35,689 bases of DNA from Chondrus crispus (taxonomy: Eukaryota > Rhodophyta > Florideophyceae > Gigartinales > Gigartinaceae). A model generated the notes under the pieces. The model was not told the origin of the DNA. It did not search any database and saw only the letters and a program-made list of their open reading frames with translations. Below are positions 27,270-35,689 of this stretch, in pieces (position 1 is the first letter of the stretch; each line of letters begins with the position of its first letter). The position numbers and the translations under genes are program-made. The stretch is from assembly GCF_000350225.1 (NCBI RefSeq), contig NW_005178517.1:1-35689 (forward strand). The letters are read 5' to 3'.

Positions 27270-28242
27270 GTATTCTTGATCTACGTGGGATTTGCTGCCG
27301 TGTACTCTACACAACTTGTAGTTATCATCCCGAGAAGTGTGGATTTGAACGCAGTTTTAGACTGGGGTCCGTGCGAAGAATACTTTGCTGCTGATTGCGT
27401 ACTGGTTGATCCTAACTTCATTCGTCAGTCTACAACTGCTCATGGAATTGCGTGAGAATGAGGTTCGATCATGGAAGGTAGCGTTCCGTGCGAATAAACC
27501 ACAACAGTGTAGATAACTCTCTTCAGGCAAACCTCGGTTTCGATGGCGTCTTGCCATAAGTGCACATATACGGAAGACAGCCTCACTGAAAAGCCTTTCT
27601 TGAAGGAGGCCCAAATCAAACAATGCAATGTAAGAACCACTAATCAGTAGCTTACTGAGAATACTATATATATGTACTTCTTGGCGACCAGTAGCGACGT
27701 CTTGAGAAGAGGGTTCGGGAGACCGGGAAAATTGGATACACGCAACGCTTCGTTTAGAGTTTCTTTATCAGGGCTTTCGGAGTCCGCGAAAGCAGAGACT
27801 TTTATAGAACACAGCCGTCTAGGAAGATGCATTAGATTATTGAACATACAGCACAGTAACAATAATACTCCCGATTTATTTAGAGTGCCACTTCTGAGGT
27901 ATGATACTGTCAATGAAAGAAAAGTTTAACAGCGGCAAGGCGATTTGGCAGCAACATAAAAAAGTTTGGTCGGCTAGTGTCTTTCAGAAGAATATTTTCA
28001 CGATGCATTCATGACGGCGGTAGGACAATAACAAGACAGACAATGTAAGAGCTATTGCTGCGGGTCACCAGCAAGGGACAGTAGATACGGATTACATCAG
28101 GCAGGGTGTTTTGGTCTCGTTTAACCTGGGACACTGTCTGGCATTGTTCTCATTTCGGTGATTCTTTAAAATTGGCAGAAACGCGAAAGTCATCGACAAG
28201 CGAATTCACTATGCGCAGTGATCTGTGTAAACACACCAAGTT
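27270..28242. other. Intergenic between convergent genes, 973 bp
   Basis: The C2 gene ends at 27269 and the acyltransferase ends at 28243 on the other strand. Open frames on both strands at 27644-27929 mirror each other and match no family. I see no missing copine A domain here. Confidence 0.5.
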
Positions 28243-29166
28243 TTAATGTAAGTGTGCTGGAAGGCCTGATCGTACAACTTCGTAGGCTTGTTGCGCAATT
28301 TCCTTGTCTGATCCTGAATCCAGTGAAATTGGTGGATGAATGGTAACCTGAATGCCGTCCTTTGGATACTTATACGGGACTAAGCCCTCGCCCATAGACC
28401 CACCCCCGTGTATGGTAACCGGAACAATGGGGACCCCACTCTTTCGAGCGGGTCTGAAAGCTATACTGGGGAACCTTTTCATGACGCCAGACTGATTCAT
28501 GCTACCCTCTGGAAAGATAGCGACACTACTTCCCTCCGTAAGCTTCGAGCCGATGTCACCCAAGGTCTTCATTTGACTCTTCCTATCGACGCCACCAACG
28601 CCGATCCAGCCAGCGCGAGCAAGCATCCATCCGAGAATGGGAAGCGTAAAGGCACGAGTCGGGGCCATGAATCGGAGGTCGAGGCGTAGGAAGGCAAGGG
28701 CAAACATATCAAGGGGAGATTGGGAGTTGGCCACAACGAGAGAGGCGGCAGACGGGAGATTCTCGCGTCCATGCACTTTGACGCGGACGAATGCGGTGCG
28801 CATAATATCGCGCATCCATAGCAAGGTTAAGGAAGCGGACCATTTTTGATTCTTGTCAGAGGGAAAGCGGAGTAAACGGGTGACGAACATGACGGCGCTA
28901 ATGAGGAGAGCCCATAATATTGCGCCGACGACAAGCAGAATTGTGACGAGTCCAACACGTTTGGCTGGCTTGGATCCGGGGGGTGGAGAAGTGCTCTCAT
29001 TCGAATCGACGGACGAGGCACCAGGGGGCTGGGCAGTCGCGATGACTTGTTTTCGGCGCAAAGCTGAGGGCCGAGGGCGACGGATGGGTCGTGGTTTGCA
29101 GAGACCGGAAGTGCCAGTTGACGAGATGAGTGGGGCGATTCCCGGGACGAAGCCTAAGGACGGCAT
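28243..29166 (-). CDS. Plastid-type 1-acylglycerol-3-phosphate acyltransferase homologue with altered catalytic motif, 307 aa
   Basis: The fold and motif order match PlsC/LPAT1 acyltransferases, which make phosphatidic acid from lysophosphatidic acid in the plastid envelope. Residues 1-65 are Arg/Ser/Pro-rich with few acids, a likely plastid transit peptide. Residues 71-98 (VGLVTILLVVGAILWALLIS on) form a membrane segment. Motif I, normally NHxSxxD, is N147-S-Q-S-P-L-D153: Ser148 replaces the catalytic His; the codon is TCC. The motif II region is GWIGVGGVDRKSQ. Motif III is FPEGSMNQSG (218-227), lacking the usual Thr-Arg of FPEGTRS. Motif IV is GVPIVPVTIHG. Downstream PPISL fits the family's 'hKPI' strand. 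With the HX4D His gone, classical acyl transfer should be lost or changed. It may be a regulatory paralogue or use another chemistry. ATTAAA overlaps the stop and could serve as a poly(A) signal. It is divergent from SppA. Confidence 0.85.
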   Translation of the reverse strand: MPSLGFVPGIAPLISSTGTSGLCKPRPIRRPRPSALRRKQVIATAQPPGASSVDSNESTSPPPGSKPAKRVGLVTILLVVGAILWALLISAVMFVTRLLRFPSDKNQKWSASLTLLWMRDIMRTAFVRVKVHGRENLPSAASLVVANSQSPLDMFALAFLRLDLRFMAPTRAFTLPILGWMLARAGWIGVGGVDRKSQMKTLGDIGSKLTEGSSVAIFPEGSMNQSGVMKRFPSIAFRPARKSGVPIVPVTIHGGGSMGEGLVPYKYPKDGIQVTIHPPISLDSGSDKEIAQQAYEVVRSGLPAHLH

Positions 29167-29897
29167 GCCTTTAGCGCTGCGGTAGCATAAGATGCAGTTC
29201 TAGAGAGGTTGCAAGGCAGCAGTGGTATCTTTGCAAGCCTCTGTCTGACATCTCTATCGTATCGAGATTTCTTGAGAGTGCTGGTGGTGCAAAAGATTGA
29301 GGCAGTCACTGCTGGGGACTGCGCAAAATTGGGGATCTAGCTTTGATCTGGTAACCCTTAGATTTAAACCCTAAAGACACTGCATGGCCTGCATTCCGGC
29401 CATGGAGGATATGCCAAGTGGCCTTGCACGGCTGGACGTCATGTGTATACTGTTACCTGGTTGGCAGATGCGGAGACTGTCTCGTCCAATCCGGGCTTCT
29501 GCAAGTGCTTCTCCCTAATTCCAGAAACGAGTAACTTCTGGAACTAAATTTTACCCTTCGAGGGTAGGCTACACTTTCTAAAGAGATCGCTTTCTATCCC
29601 AGGTCTCTATTCAGTAAGCCCCGTTGCGCAAGTCCGCATCTAGACCGACGGTCAGTTCATAAGAGGGAACGCAGTTGAGTAACACTTCTTTCTTCTCATC
29701 GATCGAGGCAGTGCGACAATTGGATGTCTACGTCACCGTGGGAATGACTTCAACCGTCTCTTCAGCCTCTCCAACGACGTCATCCGCCGCGACTTCCTTC
29801 GCGTCTGTGTGGCAGATCCGCGATTGATCCAACCATTTTGTCGATCGTTGTGATCATCAAGTAGGGATCCGCCCGTTCCGCGCGATATCAATTCGAC
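29167..29897. promoter_or_regulatory. Shared divergent promoter region
   Basis: This 731-bp region lies between the divergently transcribed acyltransferase and SppA genes and must hold both promoters. AAACCCTAA, identical to the plant telo-box, occurs at 29366-29374 next to a second AACCCTTA (29353-29360). Whether telo-boxes act in red algae is unknown to me. No clear TATA box stands out on either side. Confidence 0.45.
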
Positions 29898-32800
29898 ATG
29901 TCTACATCAGTCGCGGGCCGCCTCACAGGCCGTATCGCCCAATTCTTTCGAAGCCGTCGTGTGCGAACCGTGATCTTCATTGTCGGTGCTTACAAGGTGT
30001 ACACTACTGCCCGCACCTACAATGTCCTGTACAAAGTCTTTAATCATCATCATCACCTTCCTGGGCAGACCATCCTCGATCTGGACCTCGACAAAATCGA
30101 AATCGTCTCACACGATTCCTTTAACCCATTAGGCTCCAATGAAGAGATTCGTCTCCAAAAGCTCATCACTACAATCGAAAGCGCAAAGGCGGACCCGCGT
30201 GTCACTGGCCTTGTTGTTCGAGGGCTTGGCGGGTTGAGCTCTGTTGGCCTGGCCGAGATTTGCGAGCTGCGCAATGTCATCCAGGACTTCTCCAAGGGAT
30301 GGGGTGGAAAGCAGACCATGCTTCACGTTCCTGAAGGCCTTGGTGGTGTAAGTAATGGGACTGTTCCTTTATATTTTGCCTCTGGCTTTGATTCTGTGCA
30401 CGTCCAGCCAACCAGTGCCGTCATCACGCCTGGGCTTTCCGGTGGTACTTTGTTCTTCAAAAAGATGTTAGAACATATAGGTATTAAGGCTAAGAAAGTT
30501 GCCCGGAAGGAGTATAAGACCGCAGCTAATTCCTTCACTGAGGAAAAGTTCACGGAACCTCACAAGGAATCCACTGAAGCCCTATTGAAGGCGGTCATGT
30601 CTGAGATTGTCACGCAAGTCGCAGCCGGTCGACATATCTCTGAGGATCGCGTTACGGCAGCAATCGATGTTGGCGTGATGTGTGCGAAGGAAGCAGAAGA
30701 GCTTGGTATCATTGATGAGTCGCTATATCGTGATGAACTACCCAACGCCATGAGAACAAGGCTGCGTCATGCTGCGGAGAATCGGGCAGAATCACGCACA
30801 GAGATTATTGAGGAATGGCGAAATGCAATGCAGGAGCTGAAACAAGTGTGGGTTGATACTAAGATGGACGATGAGATATGGGCAAATGGGGATGTTTTGC
30901 AGAACACTGCCGAGTTTGAGACTGCTGTTCCGGGAGCTATGCTTTTCGCAGATGAGCGCCAGGACTGGGTCAAGAAGACAAATACGGCCGAGCTAAGAGC
31001 GTTGAAGGCCCACTTGCGGTGGCTGGAAAGTCGTCCATGGGAAGAAGTAAGTCCGAAGGATGCGAAACATAGCGTGTTCTTTACAACTTCGAACATTTCA
31101 TCCATATTGCAAGTGGAAAAGCGTCTCTGTGAGGACGCCATCAGATCGCTTGAGGGCTGCCCAACGCTTTTGGAAAGTTTACGAAAGGATGCGGAAGATG
31201 AGAATGTACTCCAGCTGAACATGAAAAGCTCTCTTTCCCTAATTCGATGGTGTCGAGGAATGTGGAGAGCGAAGTGTCTCGCCTCGAGAATCGTTGGGAC
31301 CCTTCAAGATTCAGACGAGCAGCTCAAAGAAGCATTGTCAAGCACTTCTGAGGATGACAAATCAAAGAACAAACTAGAGGACCTGGCGCACTGCCCTCGA
31401 GTCTTCCTCATTGGATTTTCAGACGCATTAAGAAATAGGATTCCACACAATGTCGCCAAAGCCGAGGTGAAACAGGCCGTGGAGAAAGATAATGCCCATT
31501 TGGAGGCGGACGAAGTAGATTCTGCGGAAACTGTGCTGCCTGCGAACGAAGAACGGTCACAAGAGGGCAGACGAATGGAACCAACGCTTCGACATGTAAG
31601 ATTATCAGACTATGTCGAGCTTCTCCACAGTGAGAAACGAGCTGTGCATGACTCCTCGCAACCGTTTGTTAGGTTTGAAAGTGCGAATCCGCTGCAGAAG
31701 CTGCCTGGAACAATTGACAGCCAAGAACGGAAGGCTCTAGCACGGCTGCAACTGCCAGGACACCGATTTGCTCCGTGGCGGATGAGCGTTCCGAAAGGGG
31801 ACATTGTTGCGGTAATCAATATTCACGGTCCGATAACTGATGAGGGAGCTGATACGACACGTGCAGCTATCCGTCGGGCTGACAAGGATCCTTATGTAAA
31901 GGGCATCGTCCTTCGCATTGAATCACCAGGGGGCTCAGCGACTGCTTCGGACTTGATCTCTAGAGCCATTGAGGTTGCGGAGAAACCAATTGTCGCTAGC
32001 ATGGGCAGTGTTTGTGCAAGTGGAGGATACTTCATTTCAGCTCCCTGTGACAAAGTCTTGGCGAGTAACATGACCATTACCGGATCCATTGGTGTCATAT
32101 TTTCGATCTTCAACACCGCTGGTCTTTTTGAAAAGCTTGGAATCACTTCCGACAGTGTTGAAACTGCGCGTTTCTCTAAGTATTATGGTGCTCAAGGAAC
32201 CATCACGGAGTGGTCTGAAGAATTTTCGACTCGAGTCAACTCACTAATTGATAATTTCTACTCTGACTTTGTCTCGGTTGTCGCAAAGGGCCGAGGTATG
32301 GGATACGACAAGGCCGAACAAATTGCCCGGGGTCGCGTCTGGGCTGGCTCTGATGCCCTTGCCCTAGGTCTTGTTGATGAGATTGGTGGACTGCAGGAAG
32401 CTATTCACGCTGCCGGTGAATTAGCCTGTTTGGCTCCAGACGCAGAAATTCGTGCAGTAGATTACCCTACCATGGCTATGAAGGTTGCAGATGCCGCGCG
32501 GCGGAGAGGACTGATTCCCTCACATCTAAACGAGGAGGGTGACGAGGCAACTCCGGAGCGCGGGAGAAGATGGCTGTGGGCCATGGGAAGGCAAACTCCG
32601 GATGATAATCGCGATGAAAAGCCTGATGAGCCACAATCCATTCAAAGCATTTTGATGCCAATGTGGTCGTATGAGTACGAGGACTTCTATCAAGTTATGT
32701 TTAGCCGGCTGTTGTTACAGTTAGACAGGTTTCTATTGACGTCCAGTGCGCCGACACCTGTTACTAGTCTTGTCGAAAAAGGACTACGTCATCTACTTGG

Positions 32801-32912
32801 CAATGTCCGCAAAGACCAGGTAGCAAATCTCATCGCTGAAGAATTGGAGAGGACACGAGCGACGGCGGGGCGTGCAGCAGCAATTGCCCCTCACATCCAG
32901 GTCGATGGTTAG
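29898..32912 (+). CDS. sppA: Signal peptide peptidase SppA-type serine protease (S49), 1004 aa
   Basis: This is a double-domain S49 protease like E. coli SppA (67K type) and plant plastid SPPA. The N-terminal hydrophobic stretch (about residues 22-45) could anchor it in a membrane. Domain 1 (about 50-290) carries the general-base Lys: KEYKTAANSFTEE places it at Lys207, equivalent to the Lys of GKYKSA in bacterial SppA. Domain 2 (about 633-880) begins DIVAVINIHGPIT, has RIESPGGSATAS, and carries the nucleophile Ser708 in CASGGYFISAP, then TGSIGV, GRVWAGSDAL and GLVDEIGG. The Ser/Lys dyad is therefore intact across the two domains. Plant and cyanobacterial relatives are about 600-680 residues. 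Here the extra length comes from an insertion of roughly 340 residues (about 290-630), acidic and helical, between the domains, plus a C-terminal extension of about 120 residues. In plants the enzyme is a light-induced thylakoid protease; location here is inferred. It is intronless, and AATAAA at 32944 follows the stop. Confidence 0.93.
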   Translation: MSTSVAGRLTGRIAQFFRSRRVRTVIFIVGAYKVYTTARTYNVLYKVFNHHHHLPGQTILDLDLDKIEIVSHDSFNPLGSNEEIRLQKLITTIESAKADPRVTGLVVRGLGGLSSVGLAEICELRNVIQDFSKGWGGKQTMLHVPEGLGGVSNGTVPLYFASGFDSVHVQPTSAVITPGLSGGTLFFKKMLEHIGIKAKKVARKEYKTAANSFTEEKFTEPHKESTEALLKAVMSEIVTQVAAGRHISEDRVTAAIDVGVMCAKEAEELGIIDESLYRDELPNAMRTRLRHAAENRAESRTEIIEEWRNAMQELKQVWVDTKMDDEIWANGDVLQNTAEFETAVPGAMLFADERQDWVKKTNTAELRALKAHLRWLESRPWEEVSPKDAKHSVFFTTSNISSILQVEKRLCEDAIRSLEGCPTLLESLRKDAEDENVLQLNMKSSLSLIRWCRGMWRAKCLASRIVGTLQDSDEQLKEALSSTSEDDKSKNKLEDLAHCPRVFLIGFSDALRNRIPHNVAKAEVKQAVEKDNAHLEADEVDSAETVLPANEERSQEGRRMEPTLRHVRLSDYVELLHSEKRAVHDSSQPFVRFESANPLQKLPGTIDSQERKALARLQLPGHRFAPWRMSVPKGDIVAVINIHGPITDEGADTTRAAIRRADKDPYVKGIVLRIESPGGSATASDLISRAIEVAEKPIVASMGSVCASGGYFISAPCDKVLASNMTITGSIGVIFSIFNTAGLFEKLGITSDSVETARFSKYYGAQGTITEWSEEFSTRVNSLIDNFYSDFVSVVAKGRGMGYDKAEQIARGRVWAGSDALALGLVDEIGGLQEAIHAAGELACLAPDAEIRAVDYPTMAMKVADAARRRGLIPSHLNEEGDEATPERGRRWLWAMGRQTPDDNRDEKPDEPQSIQSILMPMWSYEYEDFYQVMFSRLLLQLDRFLLTSSAPTPVTSLVEKGLRHLLGNVRKDQVANLIAEELERTRATAGRAAAIAPHIQVDG

Positions 32913-32943
32913 GTTCCCAGAGGCACAATTTTGCTCAAGACCG

Positions 32944-32949
32944 AATAAA
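32944..32949 (+). terminator. Poly(A) signal candidate for sppA
   Basis: AATAAA lies 31 bases after the stop codon, at a usual distance for polyadenylation. The gap to the convergent INTS11 stop is only 218 bp, so 3' untranslated regions probably overlap. Confidence 0.5.
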
Positions 32950-33130
32950 ATGTACAGAAGAAAAAATGCAGTCTGACCCGAAAGCGACAGGCACATACAG
33001 TATGTAGGGCTCAAACCATCCAATCTGATTACGACTCTAGAGAGCCGACCCATTTACTTGCACATGATCAATTCTTTGAGACGACCTGTAGCCTCTACAG
33101 TGTGCAGGAGTGTGAGAAGTCGACGCAGAA

Positions 33131-34648
33131 TCATCTCTTTGAAACTGAAAGCTCCGCAGCTTGTTTCGTATATCTATTGATTAGGGTGAGCCACTCATCG
33201 GAGATCCCTGACCCTATTGCCCCATCTACCAAACTCGGTGATAAACGGGAAGGTGAGGACGTTGAAATCACGACGGTATCCCCATTCGCTGGTGCAAAGC
33301 ACGGAACTTCTAAGGCATCGCTTAGCTGCTGTCGGAATTGGGTAACTTTGTCGCGGTCCCCGTGGACCAACATTACCGCACGAGCTTTCACTTTGCGGCA
33401 TGTCCGTACTATACCCCGAGCATCAGCATGCGAGCCGAACATCATGTTCACCAATCGGCAATTTATTTCAGACGAGTGACCTTCCACAGAATGTCCAGAG
33501 ATTAGCTTGGAGGCAAAGGTATTTGCAAAACAGAACCCAGGAACCACCACAGTGTTTCGCGAGTCTGATGCCCATTCCCTGAACACATCGAGAGATAGTC
33601 CAGTGGACATATTCCCAGGTGTTGCAAACAGGATCATAGACCCAGGAGCCTCAAGCATTCCCCAATGCTCGTTTCTGTTAAAAGTTTTAAGCCGGGAAGT
33701 AAAAGGGTCACAAGCCAGCGTTGCCTGTTGCTCTACTCCATCGTTCGGAAGGGATGCATCAGTATGTGTGGAATCACCTTTCTTTGTATTCGCAGTCCAG
33801 TCTGTGTGTTTTTCGTACGAGTTGATGGCCTTGGATGCCAGGCCACTGACAACGTATAATGGGACGTTCTTCAACAAGTCAGCATCCGGATGCGATGCGA
33901 AGAGCGCACATACAGCATGAACACGTCCAAATGCCGAAATCGGGACAAGGACTTTGCCTTCATTACAAACCGCCTCCGTGACTGCGTTCATGAGGGCATC
34001 TTCTTGTGCTCTGCGCCCTTCCCTTCGCACAGTCGAGCAGTAAGTGGCCTCCGTAATGAAAAGATCTGGTTCAAGCCCGAACGGCACATTGGCAGCTCGA
34101 AGATGACGGTCAGATCGTGTTGAGTAGTCTCCTGAGTACAGAACGGAAGTTGAACCTACTCTGACATGTAGCATCACTGCTCCAAGTACGTGGCCAGAGT
34201 AGTAGGGAGTCACCGATATTTCAGTGCTTTTTCCCTGGATTGCTGTGGTCTGCCCCAAGCACAACAGACGAACTCGAGCAAGACAATTGCGGGCGTCGGC
34301 CTTTGAAAAAGGGCAGTGCTGTCTTCTTGAAGCGGAGGTTGAGATGAAATCAGAAAGCATGAGTTCAGCTAAATCGCGAGTCGGTTCCGTCATGTACAGA
34401 GGAGCTTGGCATTGCAATGTTTCTGTGAGCAACGGCAACGCTGCTGCATGGTCGAAATGAAAGTGAGAGATGAGAATCGCGTCGAGTGAAGACAATTTCG
34501 AGCCAAGGGATTTGAAATCCGGGAACCGTCTTGCATCAGCAAACCCCGGATGGGCGCCGCAGTCGAGAAGCAGGTTTGCACCTGAGAAGGATAGGTGGAG
34601 GCAACTACGTCCGACGTCGCACCCAGCCCCCAAGACTTGGACTTGCAT
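33131..34648 (-). CDS. INTS11: Integrator complex endonuclease subunit 11 (INTS11/CPSF3L), 505 aa
   Basis: A metallo-beta-lactamase/beta-CASP nuclease of the CPSF73 group. The start MQVQVLGAGCDVGRSC aligns with the INTS11 N-terminus (LGAGQDVGRSC). Zinc ligands are in SHFHFDHAA (His62, His64, Asp66, His67), GHVLGA (His152) and YSGDY (Asp173). Beta-CASP motifs are ITEATY (Glu199), FGSHADARG (His406, where INTS11 usually has FSAHAD) and LVHGD (His428). ATPGNMSTGLSLDVFREWA matches the family's 'ATPGML..G.SL.IF..WA', which favours INTS11 over CPSF73. All catalytic residues are present, so it should cleave nascent snRNA or promoter-proximal transcripts in the nucleus. An insertion of about 18 residues lies near 285-310 (KKGDSTHTDASLPND on). 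The protein ends about 45 residues after the ANGDTV strand, so the C-terminal domain that pairs with INTS9 in animals (total about 600 aa) is reduced or missing. Confidence 0.9.
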   Translation of the reverse strand: MQVQVLGAGCDVGRSCLHLSFSGANLLLDCGAHPGFADARRFPDFKSLGSKLSSLDAILISHFHFDHAAALPLLTETLQCQAPLYMTEPTRDLAELMLSDFISTSASRRQHCPFSKADARNCLARVRLLCLGQTTAIQGKSTEISVTPYYSGHVLGAVMLHVRVGSTSVLYSGDYSTRSDRHLRAANVPFGLEPDLFITEATYCSTVRREGRRAQEDALMNAVTEAVCNEGKVLVPISAFGRVHAVCALFASHPDADLLKNVPLYVVSGLASKAINSYEKHTDWTANTKKGDSTHTDASLPNDGVEQQATLACDPFTSRLKTFNRNEHWGMLEAPGSMILFATPGNMSTGLSLDVFREWASDSRNTVVVPGFCFANTFASKLISGHSVEGHSSEINCRLVNMMFGSHADARGIVRTCRKVKARAVMLVHGDRDKVTQFRQQLSDALEVPCFAPANGDTVVISTSSPSRLSPSLVDGAIGSGISDEWLTLINRYTKQAAELSVSKR

Positions 34649-35060
34649 TCTTGTGGAAAGGCATGAAAATTAGAGCTGGTGCCGGATTCTCGCTCCTCAA
34701 GGATCTTGATCTGTGCCTGGAAAACCAAAGACAAATCCTACTTTTCCAGCAAGTGACTGTCGCCCAAGTCAAGAATATCTTTGTTATGGTCTTGTGGTCT
34801 GAGCAGCGGCCGTTTATGAGATGACCGCATACGGTGGGGACGAAGCGAATTTAAGGAGAAGCGATCAGCGAGAGACTGATGTCAGTGGTCTACGGTAGAT
34901 GTTCGGATTGTACGGTAGCATGGCATTCCTCGGCGACGGAGAACGCCGGTGATCAAGCTCTGCAGCTCTTCATGCTTCGTAAATGAAGCTTTATGCATTG
35001 CTGTCATCCTCGTTGGACAGATTTGATCTGTTTCTCATCCCCGCGTATACTAAAATCCGT
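34649..35060. other. Upstream region of INTS11, no gene seen
   Basis: This holds the INTS11 promoter and leader. A plus-strand open frame (34531-34824) mostly overlaps the INTS11 start on the other strand and is not protein-like. Confidence 0.5.
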
Positions 35061-35445
35061 GTCTGTCTGTCTGTGTGTTTGTGTATGTGTGTTCGTGCGC
35101 TCCCGCACGGGTTCTCATTGGCGCACGGGGGCGCTGCGGCGACAAGTGGCGGCCACGTGTGTGTGTCTGTATGTCCTTGCGCTCCCGCGTTGCCATTGGC
35201 GCTACTGTGACAAGTGGCGGCCACGGGCGGGGCCTGGCCGCAGGCCAGGCCGCCACGGGGACACGTGGCGGTGACAAGTGGCGACAAGTGAAACATTTTA
35301 AATTAAAATTACTGTGCGGACTGCGGGGCGGGGCCCCACTACAGTACAGGCTGACAAGTGGCGACAAGTTAAATTTTAAAATTAAAATAACTGTGCGGAC
35401 TGCCGAGCGCGGCCGCGCTACAGTACACTACAAATTTTTGCCCGG
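35060..35445. repeat. GC-rich tandem repeats with palindromes
   Basis: Two repeat types follow each other. First, a unit of about 90-100 bp containing GTGTGTCTGTATGT-like sequence, TGCGCTCCCGC, CATTGGCGC and GACAAGTGGCGGCCACG occurs twice (about 35075-35155 and 35158-35225). Second, a unit of about 80 bp with TGACAAGTGGCGACAAGT, an AT-rich ATTTTAAA(A)TTAAAAT core, ACTGTGCGGACTGC and CTACAGTACA occurs twice (about 35271-35350 and 35351-35428). Between them is the palindrome GGCCTGGCCGCAGGCCAGGCC. The shared GACAAGTGGCG motif links both types. This may be the edge of another repeat element running off the window. Confidence 0.75.
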
Positions 35446-35689
35446 ATCCGTTTAAACCGCGCCACGCTGATCTACATTGTGGGAGGAACTGGGGCGGGCA
35501 CTGCGAGCACGTGACGGCGGTGTGGTAGATGGACGCGTACGACAGGGGGGCAGACGCGTGAGACACGGGGCTGGCCGAAATACCGGAGGCTCGTGGCGAC
35601 GTGAGCGGGGCGGTGGTGCGCGGGGGGCTGTGCGTGGGGGGGCCGGAATTCTTCAAGGCGGAGTTGCTCAGCGCGTGGTGCTCCGACTT
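35446..35689. other. GC-rich end of window, no gene seen
   Basis: No supportable feature. The sequence is G-rich on the plus strand, and open frames there reflect composition. Confidence 0.4.

Noticed and set aside
27644..27929. Overlapping open frames on both strands between the C2 gene and the acyltransferase
   Set aside because: They are mirror frames of one another with no known pattern; neither could be preferred.
29353..29374. AACCCTTA/AAACCCTAA as an interstitial telomere
   Set aside because: Only one and a half units are present, too few for a telomeric tract; at most a telo-box-like promoter motif.

Overview
The window looks like nuclear DNA of a photosynthetic eukaryote. The most likely source is a multicellular red alga with a compact, intron-poor genome (Chondrus-like); this lineage call is inference. 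In support, five uninterrupted full-length eukaryotic genes lie close together at 24.7-34.6 kb: a HAD phosphatase, a copine-like C2 protein, a plastid-type acyltransferase, a 1004-residue SppA peptidase and the Integrator endonuclease INTS11. There are no bacterial operons. The rest is a graveyard of eukaryotic transposons, the 'gene island plus repeat desert' layout known from florideophyte genomes.

Region by region: 0.9-4.5 kb holds a decayed Plavaka/CACTA-like DNA transposase on the minus strand. 4.5-6.4 kb is non-coding, with a perfect 42-bp palindrome, two hairpins and a CATGCA-rich minisatellite. From 6.6 to 20.5 kb there is a three-level nested retrotransposon. An old Ty3/gypsy fragment (minus strand) was split inside its RNase H domain by a 13.3-kb LTR element (6775-20045). 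That element's right LTR was later hit by a 762-bp TG...CA insertion that looks like a solo LTR (18851-19612). The LTR element carries gag with a CCHC knuckle and an integrase with a chromodomain-like end, both on the minus strand. I find no protease, reverse transcriptase or RNase H in it. Between integrase and the 3' LTR it has about 6 kb that include a long coding sequence on the opposite strand, flanked by two arrays of hairpin repeats with a period of about 57 bp. This layout resembles plant Tat-lineage elements such as Grande and Retand, which carry antisense ORFs and 3' tandem repeats.

20.8-22.0 kb is a pogo/Tigger-like transposase pseudogene. It is followed directly by a 1.3-kb TA-flanked terminal-inverted-repeat element (22223-23534) with a small Myb/SANT-like ORF. 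24.7-34.6 kb is the host gene block. The window ends in a GC-rich tandem-repeat region.

The host genes do not form a pathway. The acyltransferase and SppA are divergent and share a 731-bp intergenic region; SppA and INTS11 converge with 218 bp between stops. The most notable points are the antisense coding sequence with its hairpin arrays, the acyltransferase that has Ser in place of the catalytic His, and the legible nested-insertion history.
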